This document shows positions 39,011 to 49,930 of a stretch of 64,000 nt of DNA, piece by piece. The translations under genes and the position numbers were made by a program. This DNA comes from Dreissena polymorpha (lineage: Eukaryota > Mollusca > Bivalvia > Myida > Dreissenidae): assembly GCF_020536995.1 (NCBI RefSeq), contig NC_068359.1:69138110-69202109 (forward strand), in the 5' to 3' direction. The notes under the pieces were generated by a model. It did no database searches, was not told where the DNA came from, and was given only the letters and a program-made list of their open reading frames with translations. Within the stretch, counting starts at the first letter, position 1. Every line of letters begins with the position of its first letter.

Positions 39011-39477
39011 ACGTCAATTCCCATTTTCAATGGTAAAGGTCATGTTCCCAAGTTGGTAAAAAAGCGCTCAAATCATATGCCAATTATAAATACCTTTAAA
39101 ATATAAACGTTCGGCGCTTTTTTGTTCAATATTTGGAATTTTAATACAATATTTACGTTTAAAGTTTAGTTTTAACAGTGCGGGTTTTGTCTTGCGACAC
39201 ACATGGTTATTGAACGGAATGTTAAATTTTTTTCACACTTTAATATACTTAAATGAAATATGCAAAAAGCGATAGCTTAAATAGGCGTCAATATAATAAA
39301 AAATGAAATATTTTTGCAATTTACGCATTTACGGTATGGTGCAAGAGACGTTGATATTATCAGCGACACTGTACAATTTTCTCTCTGGCGGATTTTGTAT
39401 CATCTCATTACGTCACATCCGGATAAGGGACACAACTCTTACACTAGTAAATGCGAATAACTGAAAGGGTCTATATT

Positions 39478-41586
39478 GCTGTTCAAAAATGTGTCTTGGA
39501 GCAAAATTGGCCAACTCCTGGGGTCACATTATACATATAGACTATATTTCCAACATACTTAACAAATATCTGAAAAGAGAGTGTAGTATTTGGTAAAACG
39601 CATCGTTCAGTTGTGCACCCAATTTCTACATGTTTCGACAATCGACTTGGAGAGTATTCTTTATACTATTGCAACATGCTACATTTGTATATATTATATA
39701 TAACTGAGTCATAAAACATCAAGTTACCGATCATCTTTGTATAGTTAAGTCCTGTATTAAAGCATCGCAACAAAGCGTGTATTTGAACGCAAATTATCTT
39801 TTTAAAGACATGAATATCATGTTGAGGCATTTTTCGTTTCTAGTAAGCAATTATTGTTAAACCAAATACGTTATTATTCTGCGGTTTAAGGTACATATGG
39901 GGTATTTTCACGTCTTGATCAACTCACAAACAAAAATGTTACACTTTATGATTGCGAGCAAAGTAGAAAAAACTGTGTCTAGTTCATACAAGTGTATATG
40001 TATCTGAAAACAAACAAATACACTTAAGCAATGTAGTAAACGATATTTCTTAACATGCCGGTTCATATGTTAATGAACGCATATTTTAGTAACTGGGTGT
40101 GAATTGTCCCTACCCGTCAAGCGAGTGTCAAATATCGGTACACGTGAAACCGGAAGTGTATTACGTTACAACATGTCTTTGTTTTGCACTAGCTGCGCTT
40201 ACAAGTCATCCATGTAACCTTATTTCGTTTAATGGTTTCGGTTTCGGCAATGATATCACAGGTAAAACGCTATATATATTTTGAACGATAAATAAATGAT
40301 ATTTTGGTTAAGGTTTTCCTCGAAATTCAACATTGTTTTTTATGCGGAGTATCACAATATTACACGGACTGAAGGATTAACCAAATGATGGTATATTTTT
40401 CTGTACTTTTAAAATTATTTCGTTATAACCGTATTTTATCGTATGCAGTTTTTCCGTTAAAATCTGTTTAACATCGTAATGCAATAGATATGTTGTCGCT
40501 ATACACACACATGCAAAAACATTCTTTATAATTAAGTAAAAGGCCATATCGGTATTATTTCTTTCGGTTATGGGTACATATTGTTATTATTTATATTTCG
40601 ATTTCCCCATACATGTTACAATAAAAATGTTGCTTTTTATATATTCTACAAGAACAACAATACGATCCTTGTGGGATTCTTACACATCCCAAAAGCAATC
40701 ACGTATTTTAATTAAACATGTTCAGTAAACTATACAGGGTTTTAAATGTGTATATTCTTTGCTATTTATTAATGCGGAGTGTGAATTTACAATATATTGG
40801 GTTATTCAAACTTTTATTTTGATAGTGGGCATACTTAAATTAAAATGGTTTATTTTCAACTGTTATCTAAAAAAAATATAACCGTTTTGTGTATTTCAAG
40901 TATTTGTGTAGATGTATTAACTATTTCGAAAAAGTATTATGTAATATGTATTATTTCACATACAGAAGATAAGTCCAAAATCGATCAGAAATACAATTAT
41001 ATCGAGCTTTATCATAACTATAGCATGACATTATAGTTAACAATGTAAATCCCTCCAAGCAGACTAAAATGAATTTGAATCAGTCAAATAAAACGGTCTT
41101 GTAATTATTTATCGTCTCATTTATAACCATCCTAGAGCTGGGAAAGCATTCTCAAACAAAAGAAATGCTGCCTCAGTGCATTAAACATTATTTCTTTGAT
41201 TAAAACAAACTAATATTTGTAAAAGCGTTCAAATGAATTGTTTCCATCATACAAATATCCACACATAGAATTGTCCGGGATTGTTAATGGCATCTTTGTT
41301 GTTTCCCATTTTAAAAAAGATATTAGATTACAATAATCGCACAAGTCTCTTTGTTACATTTCTTAATTATATTAATTTATTTTGATAAGTTAATATAAAT
41401 AACTAATACACAATGATCAAAACAGCAAACTGGCATGCTATAACATGTTAATTGTTGGCCGGTATAGGGCAACCATACATTTTTTAAAGGTCTAGATACA
41501 TTTTACGACATATATTTAATATACATCTTATGCAGCAATATGTCAATGGCTTAAATACATATACTTTAATAAAGTATCATTTACAG
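39478..41586. other. Upstream of G2; possible orphan exon at 40090-40261
   Basis: A 172-nt interval at 40090-40261 has a tttag acceptor and a strong cacag|gtaaaa donor. One frame stays open for 57 codons, Cys-rich (NCPYPSSECQ, TCLCFALAAL). It is not clearly related to the G exons. No other coding signal was found. Confidence 0.3.
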
Positions 41587-41682
41587 ACGCATACCACCAT
41601 AACCTAAAGCCAGAATGTCATCGTCAACAACGTGGGCGGAGTTAACGCAATTTCAATGCCCAGTCTCTGGTTGCCCTTCAAA
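41587..41682 (+). CDS. G2 exon D3a (96 nt), with possible in-frame stop
   Basis: Acceptor ttacag, donor gtcagt; the same 96-nt length as the D exon at 44318, with the Trp at the same codon. It reads M-S-S-S-T-T-W-A-E-L-T-Q-F-Q-C-P-V-S-G-C-P-S. The fifth codon after the upstream acceptor is TAA (41600-41602). A second AG at 41612-41613 (aaagccag) would keep phase 2 and avoid the stop but has a poor pyrimidine tract. So the exon is either damaged, uses the inner acceptor, or is not spliced from upstream. Confidence 0.55.
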
Positions 41683-44600
41683 GTCAGTACATATTTTCCT
41701 TCTAAAAATGAAACTAGCTCGGGAAAAAAACGGTTCTAAATACATGTGCGTTAAGTGACGTCCCAATGGTATCCTCTGCACAATCTAATCAGGAGCAACA
41801 ATTATCGCCTATACTGGAAGAGACAGGCTTGTCTGGGACGAATTATTATGCACATGTATTAAATAACGTTTCCCAGAGCGAGGCTCAAATGAACGTTTCT
41901 TTAATTACTTTTATACAAATGTTCATTGCCTATAAAGTGTGTCATTGGGATTGCACATTAAATTAATCTTCACCTGTATCTAGTTTTGTTATAATAACTA
42001 AGCCTGCACCATATACACATGTTTATATACATGAAGAGTATACAATTATGATTCATTTCGGCAATTGTAATAAACATATTCGGCCGGGAATACATGGCAT
42101 ACACCAATTAAAGCGGGTATATACGATTTTTATATGTGCTGAATTGTAAAATATTGATTCAAATATGTTATAATAACACACACTATGCAAGAAAAATGAT
42201 ACATTTAAGACGAATTTCATAAAATACAGCAAATACAAATTAGCGCCCCGAGCCGATTGTGACGAAGATAATTCGTAATTATTTTCCTACAATAACCGAC
42301 GCATTCGTCTTTTTTGTAAGTGTTCATGTGTCGTATGAATCGATATCGCTGCAGAAATTTCAAATGAACCGTTAAACTAAATTTAGATTCACATCGTACA
42401 TGCATGATATATATGCTGGCGAATTCGGCTGTACAGCCTTTTTCGATTTCAGAATTAAATATCTGGCTTATTTAGCATTTTTCGACACATGTTCTTCTTA
42501 ACTTTTATTTTAGTTTATATTGAAATATATGTATAATAAGTTTTTTACACATTTTATATTTATTACTAAATATTTGACAAGATCGTATATACCCGCTTTA
42601 ACACCAATTTAAAATACACCAGTAGATGTATCGTTACGAATAACTTTGCTTGATACGTTTTTTTCCAAATAACCGCAGCAAACAAACGACAGCAAAATAA
42701 CATAGCCAGAAATATTCAAACTTTTATTCTCAAAGTGTACTTACTCTTTCTTTATTTATATATTCGATATTGAATTTGTCTTTACGCTATATTGTTTCAT
42801 TAGAGAAAGCCAGTCTTGGGTTTGTGAGAGGGATGATACGACTATGTTTATGAACTCCAATGGCGAAATATCATGTCAACTTGGAACACATAGAGGTTGG
42901 CATCTAAAAATGTTCATAATTTTAAGTTCAATTTCTCTATCCGTGAAGTTTCCTTACATAAGGTGTGTATTTTTGTATTTTTAATGATTTTTGCCGTAGT
43001 GAACAATACAATCTTCCAATTATATTCGTCTGCCAATCAACCTGCTCGCACTACTTTCTGTTCATGTTTTGACAACCTGACTGCCCATACGTATGTCTGT
43101 ATCGGATGATTATTAAATGAGAGTAAGCGGATAATATGAAAACAAAATTATAACTCAATACGAATTGAGCTGAAGTTTGCTCATATTGTGTACTTATACG
43201 CCTTTGTGAATGCAATTCTTCTTCAAGACGTCAAATGTGGTATTGTCCTTTTTTATTTGAAAAAAAATTTAAGGCACATGTAGTTTCGTACCATAAACAT
43301 TTATGTAATATATAATTTAAAAAATAGTGAATACTAATTCATATATGTCTAACAATGCATGAAGCTTAATACTTCAACGAATAAACATTTTTATGAAGGA
43401 TATCATTGGTGCCGTAAAATGCACTACTTAATACGTCCGCATTTAGATTTCATTGATTATTATTTGTTTCATGATTATTATGATATGTTACATGCGCCAG
43501 GTAATATCAACACTTGGGTGTGGAATTGCGGGGACAGCTTTCATCGATGGAATGACAATAAAGCGTCCCTTGATAGTTTCGCCGAAGCAATGTCACAGGA
43601 TATAGGGTCATTGTCAAAAATGGGTGCATGTTGGTATGCAGCGCTGATCTTAGAGTTGGGAAAACAATTCAAGTCATCGAGGTATATATCGCGTGTGATA
43701 ATTATCCTATGTGTATTTATTTCAAGGTGTGCATTAATGTAAACAAATTGTCATAATGTATCACTAAAACATTTGGAAACATAAACCTTAAAAATGAACC
43801 GATGCGTCCTGTTTGAAAACATGGAATGAATATATGGTTCCGAGTGTCATTGTTGTATGAAATCTACATTAGGGTAAATTTATGTATACATATACTATTT
43901 ATTTCTGCGTTCATTCTTTCAAATGTATCATCAGCATTTGCACATCTTTAAAAAAATACTTTACTGAAATATTCATATGTATTATATATATGTTTAGTGC
44001 ATACAGTACAAGTAATTTTAAATAGTGTTTCAAAAACAGCTTACACTTACCCTTGCATTATTGTTACAGTCGAACCTACTCCACCACATCCAGCAACGCA
44101 ACAAAGGCAAAAAGGTAAACGTATTGACATGTGTAGGATTCCATGTACATGTAATAAACAGTGTGTTTTTGTTTACAGAAATGACACTAAATAATGTATC
44201 AAATGAAATTAATCGAGTTCAAACTATTACATATTACCAAAGCGATGCAACTGTTATATTCAATAGTAAATGATCAACCGCGTAGTTCACACGATATGCC
44301 TAAACATATATTTCCAGGATACCATCTTCTACAAAATCATCCTCAATGTCATCATCATCAACTTGGGTAGCCTTGGACGAATTCAGATGTCCGGTATCGA
44401 AGTGTCGTTCATGGTAAGTAGTTTACTCTGATATGAGAAGATTAAAACCTTTTTATGTTTGGATCGGATGGAGTTATGGCAAATTTTAACCAAAAAAGTT
44501 ATGTTTAAATATGTGTCGCGGGTACTCAAGAAGTATTTCTGCTAAAGTAATTGAACTTTGCAAACATATAACTATTCATGTGAATATAGCACGTTTATAA

Positions 44601-47600
44601 GGTGTTTTATAATCTTTCTACATAACCGGAGTTATTGACCCTTGCAAGCAAAACATGTATTTTTTTCAAATGTGTCTCTTTATAAATCAAGCATATTGCT
44701 TACAGAGGTGTGGCACTTAATTAACATATAAAATTGCACGTACATTTGTTCGTCTTTAGATATAAATATAGCGTTTTCTATTTAATTCAGGTTAAATATC
44801 TTTTAGGTCAAAAATTATAATAATATTTATGACGCGCGGAACTCGAAAAACGTGCATGTTAATATGCGTTCACTTCATTAATGTTTGAATTTGTCCGCCA
44901 TTTGTTTAGTGTTGAGAGAAAAAAGATTGCATGTGATTATGTGTTCTAGTTAAAGGTTTGATTTCGTTATCTTAACTCCTGTCTCTTTAGTTGAACACAA
45001 TTTTAAGAAAGTGGTTAACATTCTTATAATGATCGTTTAATATAATAATAATATATTTTTTTACAATTTAACAAGAAGCACAAAAAGCATTTGCCGAATG
45101 CACATTTTAGATCATGCTGTGTACAAATGGTGAACTTTTTTGTTTCGCCTTAAGTCTGTCGTGCGTCGTTCGTTATGAGTTGTTCGTGTACTTTTCGTTC
45201 AAACGACATCTTCATTTCCGCTGGGCAGATTTTAACAAAATGACATAGAAATGATACAAAGTTGACTTTTTTTTAAATTATTCAAATCTCGTAAGTCCGC
45301 TGCGTATGTTAGTCAATCGAAGAACAAATATTCGTTAATGACAATTCAAAAAGTTGCATTCTGAAACCGTACGGATTAGGGGTTTTCGGACTGTATTCTC
45401 GAATAAAATGACCTCAGGAATTACATGATAAATAAAGACATGAAATATCTTATCTTGAAACAACAAGAATAAGAGGTTAGACATTAACTTTGTACAATCA
45501 AATAGAGATTCTGACAAAAAATTGTTCGAAGGTCTAAGCTTGAAGTTATTAGGCTTGCAGTTAATAAATATCAGAATATCTTCTTTAAAACTAACAGTCA
45601 GATATCATTGATATTTAGAATGAATCAAAATGTAACGGTCTTGTTCAAAATTAGTTAACTCATGTCATAAGATAAAATTGGTGACGCCCGGAAATTTTAC
45701 CACTCGGAAACCTGATAACTTAACCAATATTTTCCTGAATACACCTGGCTCCACACCTTTGGTATCTGGAATATAAGGTCAGATAGTGATCAGCTGCAAA
45801 TTTTAGATTGCTAAAAATCAATCTTCTTGGGTCAAAACTAGCAACGCTATAGACGCATAAGTTACACATATCAGTAAACATTAGTCTTTATAATAGCATG
45901 GCATAATACAGATAATACAATTACATATAATCTGTTTTTAATGATCTAAACCGGTCTTCACTAAGCTTTGTTATTCGCTATTCGGCATCAGATTGTCATC
46001 CTCTAGACGTTATATTGAAAAAATGCCCATGGGTTTGAAACTGGCAACGCCCCATTTCAAATGTGAGCGATCATGGGTTGTCTCTGTCCTTTTGTGTATG
46101 TATTGTTAATTTTTATAGTAAACGATTAATACGATATTATGATTGCGTTCAAATTACAATATTATAAATAAACATTATGTTATTCTGCAAGAATATCTGG
46201 CGGAGCCTATTGTTTGTAAAATAGATCGGAGAAATATGGCTTCTTTGTACAATTACATCCACGTGATGGGATGCGATATTTAATAGTTTTTGCAAATAAA
46301 CGTTTCGCTTAGACTTAGTGCAAATGAAACATAAAATATGGTTATAAATATGTTATAATGCATACACGTATGAAACGGCATTAAACTTGTGTAAGCTGTA
46401 TGAACATACATTCCTTGTCGTACGGATTAAATATTTTAGCAATGCATATTATGCCATTCGTGTTTTTGAGCGAAATCGACACCATCTGCAAATAGTTAAA
46501 TATCATAATTATGATGGCTTGAGCAATGTTCATTTATATTTGATCGATATCATAACATTTCAGGGGAAGTCGTTTATGGGTATGTAACCACGACGGTTCA
46601 TCGATGTTCATAAACGCCGAAGGCAAAATGAAATGCGCAATCGGCACACACGAAGGTACGCGTGTACTCATTCAATATCGACAGTTATTAATAGTAAAAG
46701 TTACTTATGTAATTTGAGTCATACTAAGATGTGAATTTAAGTTAAAATTATTTTATTGCTTTGCTTTTATTAATGATCGGCTTACCTTCTTTGTTTTCGA
46801 ATCAATGCTTTAACCTAAATCGTTGACCTGTCTTATTAAAAGCCGCACTACATGACTACAAAATGCTTTGAGTTGAAATTTAAAAAACGCGTATGCGGCA
46901 CATGAACCGTTCGTTCTGAATTCGACAGGTTATCCCAGTTTCAGTAATGTAACTTTAATAGTAGGAATGCTGTTAAAGATGTAATCGAGATAACAATAAT
47001 TCCTCCCATGAAAACGTTTCTGGAGTTTAATTGTTTACTATACTAAATACTACTTCAGTTGTATTCGTGCTGTAAAAATGCATTAAAACATATACCCCTT
47101 ACATTTCTTCAATTATGTCATGTTTCACATTGCAGAGGCTGTAAACAGTATGGCTATTTTTATTACCTGAATACAACATACCTACAGTCCTTCTTAAACG
47201 TTATTTGTTTCACAATGTTCTGTAGATAGCTATATGTCATTCTTCTTTGTATACTTATGACTCAAAAACGTTTCCACTAATCGTTTTAAAAGATTTCTGA
47301 TACTTTCTTCACTAATTCATTAACAAAATGCCTGCAGTATTCAATAAACGCGTCACGTTTAGGCATTTATTCTTTCGTTTTCTGTCTGCTGAATTGCATT
47401 TGATTTAGATTTTTTTAGGCGCGCGTTCATTCTGAGTTTTATTCTGTGCTAATTGAGAGGTTCGCTTGGCCATCAAACCGGTTAAAATCCTCAATGCTTT
47501 TCATTGACCGTTCCAAAATGATAACTCAAGCTTTGATCATTTAATGTTTATAGTAGGTGTTCTTTCATAAAAGTAGTTGTTAAGAACAAGACACTATACT

Positions 47601-48507
47601 AAATCCGCCATGCAGTTTTCGAAGAGATATTGTTTAAGTGAGTTTATGTATTTTGTTGACGACGAAGTACGCTGTGCGCCGGATTATTTTTCTGCCAGAT
47701 TACCTCTCAAGTGAGTACTTTGTGCTCAGGTGATGGTAAACATGTCTTTACCTTGTTCGAAACGGTAAACGCATGTCATTTGGATTTATATCCGGTAAAA
47801 ACGCATACCGATCCTCACGCTAAATTCATTATTAAAAACTGTGTCCGCACATTATAGCGGACATCTGCAAGTGGGGATGGAGTTGTGGCGACAGTTGCCA
47901 TCGAGAAATGGACGATCAAGCGTCTGAGGGGGGCTTCTCAAATGCCCTGGGACTGAATTCACAAGCGATGAGCAAACTAGGTTCAGTCGGGGTCAAAACT
48001 CTGATTTCGGAATTGGAAAAACAGTTTAGGTACGGGTTTGTAAAGTACATTTTGACATGAGCATGGAGCGAGCTTTTTCAAGAATTTCACCATAACAGTG
48101 AATAATATTTTAATTTGTTAACACTAATACTGTATTGTATACATTAATACTATAATCAAAGATACATTGAAACCATCCATACAACAATTAGTATTCCGCC
48201 TATCGTGCCTATAAAGCATTGTATTTATGTAATATGATTTAATATTGTTGCATAATAATATTTAAACGTTTATAATATTTCTACGTCTTGCATTAGGATA
48301 TTGAGGTAAGGCTCATGAGTAAATGACTTCTAGCTTTGATAACGCTTCTCCCTTGCTGTTGCACCTAACGACTTTGCTTATATTTGCATGTCTTTTTCGC
48401 CAAATATTAATTATTTGTAACGTTCACGACATCAAAAGCTATGTGTTTCTTTTTTTTTATTTCACAGCTCTAGCGGTTCGGTCATTTACTTCACTAGAGC
48501 AGGCTAA
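41587..48507 (+). CDS. G2: modular D-A-B-linker-D-A-B gene (spliced; 5' end uncertain)
   Basis: Second member of the G family. Predicted join: 41587-41682, 42804-42895, 43501-43681, 44070-44114, 44318-44413, 46564-46655, 47858-48029, 48468-48507. Phases run 2-2, 2-1, 1-2, 2-2, 2-2, 2-1, 1-2, then stop. Junction codons are all sense (AAA, GGT, AGT, AGG, TGG, GCG, AGC). Each module reads C-P-V-S-x-C, W-V-C, C...G-T-H, W-x-W-x-C-G-D-x-x-H, then a helix of about 40 residues. Between modules lies a Ser/Thr-rich hinge. The first D exon has an in-frame TAA if its upstream acceptor is used, so the start of the gene is unresolved. The product is probably intracellular or secreted without a membrane span; no signal peptide or TM was seen. 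Unknown function. Confidence 0.7.
41714..41887. mobile_element. Diverged copy of the 26629 MITE family
   Basis: Both ends survive: 'gctcgggaaaaaaacgg' with 'tacatgtgcg' and, inverted, 'gagcctcgctctgggaaacg' with 'tacatgtgca'. It lies in the intron between D3a and A3. Confidence 0.6.
42108..42601. mobile_element. TTAA-ended MITE with perfect 20-bp inverted repeats
   Basis: 42108-42127 (ttaaagcgggtatatacgat) and 42582-42601 are exact reverse complements, 494 bp end to end, starting and ending in TTAA. There is no coding content. The TTAA ends suggest piggyBac-type mobilisation, which is inferred. It sits in the intron before A3. Confidence 0.8.
42804..42895 (+). CDS. G2 exon A3 (92 nt, phase 2-1)
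   Basis: It reads ESQSWVCERDDTTMFMNSNG, then E-I-S-C and G-T-H-R. It is identical in length and phase to the other A exons. D-D replaces the usual D-G. Confidence 0.75.
43501..43681 (+). CDS. G2 exon B3 (181 nt, phase 1-2)
   Basis: It reads N-I-N-T-W-V-W-N-C-G-D-S-F-H-R-W, then LDSFAEAMSQDIGSLSKMG and a helix ending K-Q-F-K-S-S. The Cys three residues before the first Trp, present in B1, B2 and B4, is Asn here, so that Cys is unlikely to be a core ligand. Confidence 0.78.
44070..44114 (+). CDS. G2 linker exon (45 nt, phase 2-2)
   Basis: Acceptor ttgttacag, donor gtaaac. It encodes RTYSTTSSNATKAK plus a split Arg. Same size and phase as the G1 linkers, with the N-A-T-K element. Confidence 0.66.
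44318..44413 (+). CDS. G2 exon D3b (96 nt, phase 2-2)
   Basis: It encodes a Ser-rich start (tca/tcc/agt codons), then T-W-V-A-L-D-E-F-R-C-P-V-S-K-C-R-S with a split Trp. The donor is a good gtaagt. It is the best preserved D exon. Confidence 0.74.
44414..46563. other. G2 intron, nothing recognised
   Basis: A 2.15-kb AT-rich intron between D3b and A4. No repeat partner within the window was noticed. Confidence 0.45.
46564..46655 (+). CDS. G2 exon A4 (92 nt, phase 2-1)
   Basis: A tttcag acceptor, then GSRLWVCNHDGSSMFINAEG, K-M-K-C and G-T-H-E. The donor is gtacgc. Confidence 0.76.
47858..48029 (+). CDS. G2 exon B4 (172 nt, phase 1-2)
   Basis: It reads A-D-I-C-K-W-G-W-S-C-G-D-S-C-H-R, then GGFSNALGLNSQAMSKLG and a helix ending E-K-Q-F. 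It is three codons shorter than B3. G-W-S replaces V-W-N and an extra Cys precedes the His. Confidence 0.75.
48468..48507 (+). CDS. G2 terminal exon with stop
   Basis: A T-rich tract and ttcacag acceptor, then SSGSVIYFTRAG and TAA. The S-S and T-R-A residues line up with the G1 terminal exon. Confidence 0.6.
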
Positions 48508-49224
48508 TAGCAGTGTTGCGTTTGTCTACATGAAGAACTGGTCTATATTATACAGATGAATTATAAACCGATCAACCTAAATATTAGTTATCTCTAGCAA
48601 TGAACTATATTTATAAAATTACAAAGAAAACACATTTAGAATGCAGTATGTATAGAAGGTGGGTCTGTTGCATGAGATTAGTTTCTTTACTTGTCTGTAA
48701 TTACGATATGCAAGTGGTATAAACATGGTTTCTAAACCATATAGTAACAATGTGCATGCTAATTTTAACATTGCTTGTGCTTGATCGCAAGTTATGAAAC
48801 ATTATTCAATGCTGTTTAAAAATGGAACATTCTAAAACCGCTAAAGTAAAAAACGTAACTCTGAATGATGAGCCTGCCACTTGTAACAGTAATCCATACA
48901 TATTTTGATAGTAAGAAAAGTGAACAAATTGAGATTAGGACTTTATTTTATGTTTTTGTTTTATTAGTGAAATGATAACAATTGTATCCATCTTTATCTA
49001 TTTATTTGCTTATACTTTCCATCCTTAATGACTCACAAGAAATCAGCTAAGTAGATGTATGGTCATCCAATAAGAATAATAATAATGTATAGAAATGTGC
49101 AATAGTTGTTAGATAAACGCATGTCAAATTATGAACATATGTAACTCATTTCAATTAATCCTCTAGCGGTTGGCATAGCTCCTGGCAAACTAAGGGTTAT
49201 TGTAATGTTTCAGGGTTAGTTTTG

Positions 49225-49930
49225 TAATATGTTATCAACGCTCATGTTGTTACATGATATTAAATAGTATTCAAGTTTTATTGTTGTCAAATATCACACA
49301 CTCTTTTGTTGTTTATGGATATTGAAAAAAATATTTTTATCATATGTCATAAACTGTCATGTTGTTTCATGATGATAAAGTATGATTAAATAATTATTGT
49401 CGTTATATCTCACAAAGTATCTTGTTGTTTAATGATATTTAATGATTATTGTTGTCGTATGTCATCAATTGGCATGTTGTAACATGATTTGCAAGCATTA
49501 TTCAAGTATAAGTGTTGTCAAGTGTCATAAACTCTATTGTTATGTAAGGATATTTAAGAATTAGTGTTGTCATATGTCACCAACTTCCATGGTTTTTCAG
49601 GTCGGTAAAATATTGTACAATAATTACTGTTTTCAAATGTCATAAACGCTATTTTTCTTAAAGGATATTTAATAATTGTTGTATTCATATGTCATCACCG
49701 CTCTTTTTTTCAGGTTGGTCAAATACTATTCAAGTATTATTAATGTTAAATGTCATAAATTATATTGTTCTTTAATGATATTTAGGAATTATTGCTGTCA
49801 TATGTCATCATATTTCAACTTGTTTGATGATGGAAGTATTAACCACGTATTATTGTTGCTATATATCATAAAGTATCTTGATGTTTAACAATATTCAAGA
49901 GTTACTGTTGTCATATATCAAAATATCAAG
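49225..49930 (+). repeat. Degenerate minisatellite with dimeric 115-bp unit
   Basis: A 'tgtcat(a/c)aac..c(a)tgttgttt.atgatatt' phrase recurs 13 times, near 49228, 49289, 49341, 49404, 49455, 49519, 49571, 49635, 49687, 49748, 49799, 49859 and 49912. Spacing alternates between about 52 and about 62-64 bp, giving a higher-order unit near 115 bp and about six units. Confidence 0.8.

Larger units (their letters stand above)
37152..39477. mobile_element. 2.3-kb element with perfect 22-bp terminal inverted repeats
   Basis: The left end at 37152-37173 and the right end at 39456-39477 are exact reverse complements (core tatagaccctttcagttatt). They sit 2.3 kb apart, with palindromic AT at the outer edge consistent with a TA-type target. 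The interior has no recognisable transposase, a (TA)n tract, and a segment related to 57950-58390. It is a non-autonomous DNA transposon by inference. Confidence 0.72.
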
